A stretch of 10,901 bases of DNA from DASXTS01 sp036505275 (GTDB taxonomy: Bacteria > Actinomycetota > Actinomycetes > Mycobacteriales > Pseudonocardiaceae): assembly GCA_036505275.1 (NCBI GenBank), contig DASXTS010000518.1, forward strand, positions 1-10,901. The letters are read 5' to 3'. Positions 5,733-10,901 of the stretch are shown one piece after another. Every line of letters begins with the position of its first letter. Position 1 is the stretch's first letter. The translations under genes and the position numbers were made by a program. Under the pieces are notes generated by a model. The model did no database searches. It saw nothing but the letters and a program-made list of their open reading frames with translations, and was not told the DNA's origin.

Positions 5733-5763
5733 ATGATAATCACGAGGCGCCCAATTGGGTGAA
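5733..5763 (-). promoter_or_regulatory. Candidate promoter and operator for the DUF485-actP operon
   Basis: On the minus strand TATCAT (5738-5733) fits a -10 element, with TTCACC (5763-5758) 19 bases upstream as a poor -35. The 10-bp perfect palindrome CCCAATTGGG (5750-5759) lies between and over them, where a repressor could act. The spacing is one or two bases longer than ideal. The sequence is seen; function is inferred. Confidence 0.35.
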
Positions 5764-6015
5764 CACGGGCACCGGGCGGGCGGCAAGCCGGCGCGCTATG
5801 TCGTCACCCTCAATGGTGAACATTCGGTCTCTTTCGTGTGATTTGCATGAACACGCCCCGGATGCTCCGAACGCGCACCGCGATCATCGTCGGGCCCCGG
5901 TGAACTCGTTAGGGCGGTTGTTCGGCGAATTTGCTGTGCACAGCGTCGCAAGTGGTGATCTTCGCTCGGCGCCCGGCGGCCAATGCGAGATATAACCGCA
6001 GGTCAAGGGCGTACA
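5764..6015. promoter_or_regulatory. Divergent control region between actP operon and conservon
   Basis: This stretch is richer in A/T than its surroundings and carries no convincing gene; a rightward frame reaching 5995 lacks a ribosome-binding site and family resemblance. It holds the 12-bp perfect palindrome GCTGTGCACAGC (5933-5944), a likely regulator site, an inverted CGTGT/ACACG pair (5835-5839/5851-5855), and TATAAC (5991-5996), a good -10 candidate for cvnA though with no clear -35 in front. Confidence 0.5.
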
Positions 6016-6092
6016 ACGCGGTCAGTTCCGGCACTGACCAAAGCAAGTAAGAATCACGCGGTCAGCCGTGGAACCGCGGAAGGACCCGCGTG
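6016..6092 (+). promoter_or_regulatory. cvnA leader with two mutually exclusive hairpin arrangements
   Basis: ACGCGGTCAG occurs at 6016-6025 and 6056-6065, exactly 40 bases apart. CTGACC (6034-6039) can pair with GGTCAG of either copy. CCGCGT (6086-6091) can pair with ACGCGG of either copy. In one fold, hairpin 6020-6039 forms and CACGCGG (6055-6061) pairs with CCGCGTG (6086-6092), looping in the ribosome-binding site GGAAGGA (6078-6084), part of which (6078-6079) also pairs with CC 6066-6067 in an inner stem. In the other, 6034-6039 pairs with 6060-6065, nested in 6016-6021 with 6086-6091. Pairings are read from sequence; regulation is inferred. Confidence 0.45.
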
Positions 6093-9000
6093 ATGCCGTC
6101 AGACTCGACGCCCGAAACCGCCGCCGGAAAGCGATCACGGCTGGCCGGCCTGGTCTACTGGCGTAACTGGCGCCTGCCAGTGAAGCTGGTCGCGATCGCC
6201 GCGGTACCAGTTTTGCTGGCCCTCGCCCTCGGCACGCTCACCGTGCGAGCACAGGTGGAGCGGTCCGCGGTTTACCAGCGCTCCGACCAACTGGTCACGC
6301 TCGGCGCGGAGGTGCTGACGCTCGCCGCCGGGCTGCAGGCCGAGCGGGACGCCTCGGTACGGCAGCTCGCCACCGGCCCGGTGGCCGACCCCGCCGGGCT
6401 GCGGCCACCGCGCGAGGCCGTCGACGCCGCGCTGATCTCGGTGGGCAAGGCCAGGGCCGGGCTGCTGAGGCCGAGCGCCGCGGTCACGGCCAGACTGGCC
6501 GAGGCCGACCAACTGATCGGGCAGCTGACACCGCTGCGCGAGCGGGTCACCGGCCAGGCGCCCGGGCTGGACGCGCTCGCCGCGATCAGCGAGTATGGCG
6601 CGATCGTCGACGGGCTGCTGGCCCTGGACCGAGTGCTGGCCAGCGACATCGCGGCCGCCGAGCTGGCCCGCACGGCGACGGCGCTGCACGACCTGGGCGC
6701 GGCCGCCGAGCAGCTGTGGCAACAGCAGAATCTGGTGGCTCTCGCGATCGCCCGCGGCACGATGGCCACTGCCGAGCTGAACGAACTGCGGGCCTCCTAC
6801 GTCCAGCTCGCCGACCGGCTCGACGACTTCCGGGCCTCGGCCAGCCCGGCGCAGCTCGACGACTACCGGCGCACCGTCGCCGGACCCGATGTGCAGGCCC
6901 GCGACGAGCAGGTCCGGCGGCTGCTCGAAGAGCCGCCCGCAGGGCCGCTGCCGGTCGCCGCGGAGTGGGACGCCGCCTCGGGCACGACGATCAGCCTGAC
7001 CGACCAGGTCATCAAGCGGATAGCCGGGCTGCTGCGGGAGTCGTCGGTCGCGCTGCAGGCGCAGTCCAGCAACCGGGCCGGGCTCGCGTCCGTCGTGCTG
7101 TTCGCCGCGTTCATGCTCGCCGCCGCGGTAGGCGTTGCGATCACCAGGCAGCTACTCGGCTCGCTCGGCACGCTGCGCCGCACCGCCCTCGATGTCGCCG
7201 AGCACGAGCTGCCGGCGGCGGTCGCCGCCATCCGTACGGGCGGCCGGCCGGAGATCACCGTGGCGCCGCCGGTGCGGACCACCGAGGACGTCGGCCAGCT
7301 CGCCAACGCCTTCGACGCCGTGCATCGGCAGGCGCTGCGGCTCGCGGCCGACGAGGCGATCATGCGCGACGGCTACCGAACGGTCTTCGTCAACCTGTCC
7401 CGGCGCAGCCAGGGGCTTGTGCAGCGGCAGCTTCAGCTGCTGGAGCGACTCGAGCGTGACGAGGAGGACGCGGAGCAGCTCGCGACGCTCTTCCAGCTCG
7501 ACCACCTGGCCACCAGAATGCGCCGCAACAACGAGAACCTGATGGTGCTGTCCGGCAGCGAGGTAGGTCGGCGCACGACCGAGCCGGCGGCGCTGGCCGA
7601 CCTGCTGCGTGCGGCCATCTCGGAGATCGAGCACTACCAGCGGGTCGAGCTGCGGCCGACCCCGCAGGTGCGGATCGTCGGTCACGCAGCCGGCGACCTG
7701 GTTCGGCTGGTCGCCGAGCTGCTGGACAACGCGACCGTGTTCTCGCCGCCGGACAGCCAGGTGACCATCGCCGCACACCGGTCGGACAGCGGCGCCGTCG
7801 TCGTCAACGTGCTCGACCAGGGCATCGGCATGAGCGACGAGGAGATCGCCGACGCCAACGCGCGGCTGAGCGACACCGGCCCCGTGGACCTGCCCGCCTC
7901 CCGCCGAATGGGCTTCTTCGTGATCGGCCGGCTGGCCGGCCGGCAGGGCTTCCAGGTCCGCCTGCACGGCGGCAAGGACCTGCAGGGCGTGCAGGCCACG
8001 ATCACCGTGCCGCCGGAGCTGATCACGGCGCCAGATACGGCGAGCGGGCCCACCATGCCGTGGCAGCCGCCGGCCGGCAGCCCGGTCTCGGTGCGCCCAC
8101 CATCCGACGAGCTGCTGCCGCACCCGGCGTCCGCCAAGGCCGGTCCGTCGGCCGAGATCGGCCCGTTCCTGGAGGCCAGGTCGTCCGCAGTGGCCGGCGC
8201 GGGCGCCGCGGCTGGTGCGGGGGTTGGCCCGGGTGCCGGGGCCCGTGCCGGGATGGGTGCGGGCGCCGTGGTTGACGCCCGTGCCGGGATGGGTGCGGGT
8301 ACCGGGCCGGGTACCGGGCCGGGCTCTGGCGTCGGAGCCGGTGCGGGCGCCGGACCGGGCCCCGGCGTCGGAGCTGGTGGCGGCGCCGAGCTGCCCCGCC
8401 GGACCAGGGGCGTCAACGGATCCTTTTGGCGTGCCGCGACGCCCTCGGCGGGCCAGCCGGCGGGCCAGGCGGCGGCCGGCCAGTGGCCGAGCTGGTGGGA
8501 CTCCGACGCGCCATCCGCCGCCGCTACGCCCCATGTCGGTCCCGTCTCGGAACGGACGCCGATTTTCGATCAGATGCTCTCGGTCTGGTTCACCGCGCCG
8601 GCGGACCCGCGGTCGAGCTGGCCTCCCGCCGATCCGGACAACGGCCTGAATCAGAACGCCGCGCCCGACCAGCACGCAACTCCCCGCCGGGCCATCACCG
8701 CTGGCCGGGCTGCCACAAATGGCTCCAGCCTCCCGCTGGCCGCAGGCCCGCCGGCCGCAGGCCCGCCGGCCGCACATGGCAAGGCGGGCGCCGAGCCAGG
8801 ATCCCGTGGCGCAGCCCGGCCAGGCGTGGCGCCGGCGGAGCCAACGGCGGCCACGGTCAACGGCGCGGCGACCCTGGACAACGGCCGGTGGCGGTCGGCG
8901 GCAGACGACGGGTGGCAGGCCGCGCGGGCCCTGGCCGGGGCGGCGCCCAGCGAGTACACCACGGCGGGGCTGCCGAAGCGCAGCCCGCGGCAGAGCCTGC

Positions 9001-9188
9001 TACCGGGCAGCGTCGCAGCGCCAAGCCAGGACCCGGCGAGCGCCGCGAAACCGGCGGTCACCGAGCGAGACGCCGCGGAGCTGCGCGGCCGGCTGAGCAG
9101 CCTCCGCGATGGCCTGAACCGGGGCCGGCATCAGCTGCACGGAACGAAGGCGAACGGCGCAGCGCCAGCGCCGGAGCAGTCAGCATGA
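6093..9188 (+). CDS. cvnA: Conservon sensor protein: nitrate-sensor-type histidine-kinase-like membrane protein
   Basis: A 1031-residue protein. Order: a cytoplasmic basic N terminus; membrane helix about 30-51; an extracytoplasmic helical domain about 52-328, with ERDASVRQLA near 86, typical of NIT (nitrate/nitrite-sensing) domains; membrane helix about 329-354; HAMP to about 415; a dimerisation helix pair (427-488) with H471 in LDHLATRMRR; and an ATPase domain with N box AELLDNA (E542, N546), DQGIGM (575-580) and GFFVIGRLAGRQG (607-619). A long, probably disordered Pro/Gly/Ala tail follows about 640-990, then a conserved-looking Arg-rich end. CvnA proteins sit at the membrane and signal through the CvnB-D products; whether they autophosphorylate is unsettled. 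ATG 6093 has GGAAGGA eight bases upstream and is preferred to GTG 6090. The tail is unusually long and repetitive. The ligand cannot be told from sequence. Confidence 0.9.
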   Translation: MPSDSTPETAAGKRSRLAGLVYWRNWRLPVKLVAIAAVPVLLALALGTLTVRAQVERSAVYQRSDQLVTLGAEVLTLAAGLQAERDASVRQLATGPVADPAGLRPPREAVDAALISVGKARAGLLRPSAAVTARLAEADQLIGQLTPLRERVTGQAPGLDALAAISEYGAIVDGLLALDRVLASDIAAAELARTATALHDLGAAAEQLWQQQNLVALAIARGTMATAELNELRASYVQLADRLDDFRASASPAQLDDYRRTVAGPDVQARDEQVRRLLEEPPAGPLPVAAEWDAASGTTISLTDQVIKRIAGLLRESSVALQAQSSNRAGLASVVLFAAFMLAAAVGVAITRQLLGSLGTLRRTALDVAEHELPAAVAAIRTGGRPEITVAPPVRTTEDVGQLANAFDAVHRQALRLAADEAIMRDGYRTVFVNLSRRSQGLVQRQLQLLERLERDEEDAEQLATLFQLDHLATRMRRNNENLMVLSGSEVGRRTTEPAALADLLRAAISEIEHYQRVELRPTPQVRIVGHAAGDLVRLVAELLDNATVFSPPDSQVTIAAHRSDSGAVVVNVLDQGIGMSDEEIADANARLSDTGPVDLPASRRMGFFVIGRLAGRQGFQVRLHGGKDLQGVQATITVPPELITAPDTASGPTMPWQPPAGSPVSVRPPSDELLPHPASAKAGPSAEIGPFLEARSSAVAGAGAAAGAGVGPGAGARAGMGAGAVVDARAGMGAGTGPGTGPGSGVGAGAGAGPGPGVGAGGGAELPRRTRGVNGSFWRAATPSAGQPAGQAAAGQWPSWWDSDAPSAAATPHVGPVSERTPIFDQMLSVWFTAPADPRSSWPPADPDNGLNQNAAPDQHATPRRAITAGRAATNGSSLPLAAGPPAAGPPAAHGKAGAEPGSRGAARPGVAPAEPTAATVNGAATLDNGRWRSAADDGWQAARALAGAAPSEYTTAGLPKRSPRQSLLPGSVAAPSQDPASAAKPAVTERDAAELRGRLSSLRDGLNRGRHQLHGTKANGAAPAPEQSA
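8190..8390 (+). repeat. Gly/Ala/Pro repeat segment in cvnA with G-quadruplex-type tracts
   Basis: It encodes residues about 700-766, nearly all Gly, Ala, Val and Pro. A 23-base block repeats at 8241-8263 and 8277-8299, 36 bases apart (ARAGMGAG twice). A 12-base unit GGTACCGGGCCG is tandem at 8299-8322. Seven GGG runs lie between 8286 and 8323, with loops of two to four bases, on the coding strand. Confidence 0.8.
8741..8770 (+). repeat. 15-bp tandem duplication in the cvnA tail
   Basis: CGCAGGCCCGCCGGC occurs twice in tandem (8741-8755, 8756-8770) in frame, encoding AGPPA repeats in the disordered tail. Confidence 0.8.
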
Positions 9189-9213
9189 TCGGCCCGAGGA
9201 GGAAGAGAGCGGC

Positions 9214-9645
9214 ATGATCCAGGGGCAGAACCAGAACCAGTTCGGCTGGCTGGTCACCGACTTCGCCGACCGGGTGCCCGGCGTCGCGCACGCCGTCGTG
9301 GTCTCGGCCGACGGGCTGCTGTTGGCGGCGTCGTCGCGGCTGCCGGTGGACCGCGCCGACCAGCTCGCGGCGGTCGCATCCGGCCTGGTGAGCCTGACTC
9401 AGGGGGCGGCCCGCTGCTTTGACGCCGGCGTGGTGCGGGAGACGGTGGTCGAGATGGAGCGCGGCGTGATGCTGGTGATGTCGATCAGCGACGGCTCGAG
9501 CCTCGCGGTGCTCGCCCATCCGCGCTGTGACATCGGCCAGGTCGCGTATGAGATGACGCTGATGGTGGACCGGGTCGGCCGGATGCTCACTCCGGAGCTG
9601 CGCGCGCGGTTGCAGGGCAGCGCGCTGCTCGGACAGCCGGTGTGA
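9214..9645 (+). CDS. cvnB: Conservon Roadblock/LC7 domain protein
   Basis: A 143-residue protein made almost entirely of one Roadblock/LC7 domain: FGWLVTDFADRVPGVAHAVV (helix then strand), SADGLLLAASSRLP, DRADQLAAVASGLVSLTQGA (central helix), VVEMERGVMLVMSISDGSSL (strands) and a final helix ending in LTPELRARL. Members of this family bind MglA/Cvn-type small GTPases or link them to partners; in conservons CvnB is the adaptor between CvnA and CvnD. It has no membrane segment and is expected at the cytoplasmic face with CvnA. ATG 9214 has a strong GAGGAGGAAG (9196-9205) eight bases upstream. It starts 25 bases after cvnA, so they are one operon. Length and composition are typical of the family. 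Confidence 0.94.
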   Translation: MIQGQNQNQFGWLVTDFADRVPGVAHAVVVSADGLLLAASSRLPVDRADQLAAVASGLVSLTQGAARCFDAGVVRETVVEMERGVMLVMSISDGSSLAVLAHPRCDIGQVAYEMTLMVDRVGRMLTPELRARLQGSALLGQPV

Positions 9646-9652
9646 GTTGGCG

Positions 9653-10309
9653 ATGATCGCGGGCTCAGACCCGCCCCCGAGTAGCGAGCAGACCTTCGCC
9701 GACGTGCTGAACGCGCTGACCTTCGGTGGCCAGCGCACCGGCGGTCAGGGCGCCGGCGGTCAGGGCACCGGCGGTCAGGGCACCGGCGGTCAGGGTGGTG
9801 GCAACCACAACGTCGGCGGTCAGCGCGCCGGCAGCCGACGCGGTGTCACCCAACGCGCCGGTGGGCGTGCCAAGCGCCGACCACGCGTCGCCGGCGCCAC
9901 CACACCGGACCAGCCGAACCCCATCGCAGCCATCGCACCGGCGCCGCCGCCGGCCGAGCCGGACCAGGAACCCGCTGCCGAGGCCGCCATCGTGCGGCCG
10001 TACGCCTGGACCCGCGGCCGCACCAGATCCGCTGTCGAGCTGCGGGTGGAGACCCTGGTATCGACCGCGGACCCGCACGATTCCTTCGCGCCGCCCGAGC
10101 ACCACCGGATCGCCGAGCTCTGCCGGACCCCGCGCTCGGTAGCCGAGGTCGCCGCGGCGCTCGCCCTGCCGCTGGGCGTGGCCAAGGTGCTGATCGGCGA
10201 CCTGGCGACGAGCGGGTCGCTGACCGTCCACGGCACGATAGCCTCGGCCGGATCCCGAGAGCATCTGATGTTGATGGAAAGGGTGTTGAGTGGACTGCGT
10301 CGACTCTGA
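9653..10309 (+). CDS. cvnC: Conservon DUF742 protein
   Basis: A 218-residue protein in two parts. The C-terminal half is a standard DUF742 domain: VRPYAWTRGRTRS (from residue 114), VELRVETLVST, EHHRIAELCRTPRSVAEVAA and LPLGVAKVLIGDLATSGSLT, a winged-helix-like fold. The N-terminal 110 residues are low-complexity: residues 25-59 form a GGQGT pentapeptide repeat, followed by Arg-rich and Pro-rich stretches. This extension is longer than in the usual CvnC, from what I know of the family. CvnC proteins associate with CvnB/CvnD at the membrane; direct DNA binding has not been established. ATG 9653 lies seven bases after the cvnB stop; TTG 9647 is an alternative. No strong ribosome-binding site is seen, so coupling to cvnB is likely. 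The 3' end overlaps cvnD by 20 bases. Confidence 0.92.
   Translation: MIAGSDPPPSSEQTFADVLNALTFGGQRTGGQGAGGQGTGGQGTGGQGGGNHNVGGQRAGSRRGVTQRAGGRAKRRPRVAGATTPDQPNPIAAIAPAPPPAEPDQEPAAEAAIVRPYAWTRGRTRSAVELRVETLVSTADPHDSFAPPEHHRIAELCRTPRSVAEVAAALALPLGVAKVLIGDLATSGSLTVHGTIASAGSREHLMLMERVLSGLRRL
9725..9829 (+). repeat. Seven 15-bp tandem units in cvnC
   Basis: Units on the consensus GGCGGTCAGGGCACC run from 9725 to 9829. Units two to four (9740-9784) are nearly identical, the fifth (9785-9799) diverges at its end, and the outer ones more so. The period is in frame, so unit gain or loss would change only the number of GGQGT pentapeptides. Confidence 0.85.
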
Positions 10310-10901
10310 GGACCGCTGCGACTTCCCAGCCACGGCTAGGACCGGCCCGACCTCAGCGAAGATCGTCATCGCGGGCGGCTTCGGCGCCGGCAAGACGACC
10401 TTCGTCGGCTCCGTATCCGAGATCGTCCCGCTGACCACGGAGGCGGTCATGACGGAGGCCAGCATCGGGATCGACGACAACGGCCACACCCCGGGCAAGA
10501 CCACCACGACCGTTGCGATGGACTTCGGCCGGGTGTCGCTGGAGGACGACCTGATCCTGTTCCTTTTCGGCACCCCCGGCCAGCACCGGTTCTGGTTCAT
10601 GTGGGACGACCTGGTGCGCGGCGCGATCGGCGCAGTGGTGCTGGTCGACACCAGGCGGCTGGCCGACTCGTTCGCTCCGGTGGACTTCTTCGAGGACCGC
10701 GGGCTGCCGTTCATCCTCGGCCTGAACTGCTTCGACGGCGTGCTGATGCACGACGTGTCCGACGTGCGCGCGGCCGTCGGCATCGGGCCGGACGTGCCGG
10801 TGGTACCGTGCGACGCCCGCGACCGCGAGTCGGTCAAGCACGCCCTGATCACCCTCGTCGAGCACGCCATGCGGCGCTGGGTCTCGGCCGGCCGGGACAC
10901 C
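10290..10901 (+). CDS. cvnD: Conservon small GTPase-like protein (3' end beyond window)
   Basis: The 204 codons in the window form an MglA-type conservon GTP-binding protein. The P loop is GGFGAGKTT (29-37); EASIGIDDNGHTPGKTTTTV is the switch I region; DLILFLFGTPGQHRFWFMWD carries the G3 motif GTPGQ (94-98); DLVRGAIGAVVLVDTRRLAD follows. GLNCFD (N146, D149) stands in for the usual NKxD base-recognition motif, as expected for this family. The nucleotide switch is likely modulated by CvnB and CvnC. GTG 10290 is preceded by GGAAAGGG at six bases and overlaps cvnC by 20 bases, the tight linkage usual for conservons. The frame stays open at the right edge; family length is about 200, so the true end should be close. 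No damage to key residues is seen. Confidence 0.94.
   Translation, partial: MDCVDSEDRCDFPATARTGPTSAKIVIAGGFGAGKTTFVGSVSEIVPLTTEAVMTEASIGIDDNGHTPGKTTTTVAMDFGRVSLEDDLILFLFGTPGQHRFWFMWDDLVRGAIGAVVLVDTRRLADSFAPVDFFEDRGLPFILGLNCFDGVLMHDVSDVRAAVGIGPDVPVVPCDARDRESVKHALITLVEHAMRRWVSAGRDT

Noticed and set aside
5666..5995. Rightward frame of 109 codons in the divergent region
   Set aside because: No ribosome-binding site, no recognisable motif, lower GC and atypical codon use; it overlaps the DUF485 start.
7152..8777. Long leftward frame inside cvnA
   Set aside because: Antisense of the kinase-like domain and repeat tail; composition follows the complementary codons of cvnA.
9725..9829. Regular repeats considered as a CRISPR array
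   Set aside because: Units are contiguous 15-mers in frame within cvnC, with no spacers; the same holds for the repeats in cvnA and at 1924-1987.
9665..10900. Leftward frame opposite cvnC and cvnD
   Set aside because: cvnC and cvnD match their families throughout in the forward direction, leaving no room for a real antisense gene.

Overview
The window is high-GC DNA with strong G/C bias at third codon positions. It carries a conservon (cvnA-D), a LexA-type SOS box of the actinobacterial kind (CGAAC-N4-GTTCG), and ActP and DinB proteins close to their families. This points to an actinobacterium with a large, Streptomyces/Frankia-like genome; the genus cannot be fixed from the sequence.

Layout. 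Positions 1-97 are the 3' end of a gene entering from the left. Positions 98-1236 are mostly poorly coding: a short hairpin, a possible 80-residue ORF (398-640), a tRNA with a UAA anticodon but a short class I variable loop (730-803), and what look like decayed coding scraps. Next come a DUF429 protein (1237-1938) whose stop lies in a 16-bp tandem repeat, and a small winged-helix-like protein (2134-2409). These converge on a leftward block: dinB (2414-3622, SOS box over its start), actP (3728-5302) and a DUF485 gene (5302-5673) overlapping actP by one base.

A divergent control region (about 5674-6092) separates the acetate-uptake pair from a rightward conservon: cvnA (6093-9188, nitrate-sensor-type histidine-kinase-like membrane protein), cvnB (9214-9645, Roadblock/LC7), cvnC (9653-10309, DUF742) and cvnD (10290 to the window end, small GTPase-like). 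In characterised conservons these four products form a membrane-associated signalling complex: CvnA senses, CvnB and CvnC are adaptors, CvnD is the nucleotide switch. CvnA and CvnC both carry glycine-rich tandem-repeat segments here.

Points most worth a second look: (1) the unusual UAA-anticodon tRNA, with in-frame TTA codons in dinB, the DUF485 gene and the small ORF beside the tRNA; (2) the cvnA leader, where a repeated 10-mer and its complements allow two mutually exclusive RNA folds, one placing the ribosome-binding site in a hairpin that ends at the start codon; (3) G-quadruplex-prone repeats inside cvnA; (4) the 16-bp repeat over the DUF429 stop. No CRISPR array, complete insertion sequence, integrase or rRNA was seen.
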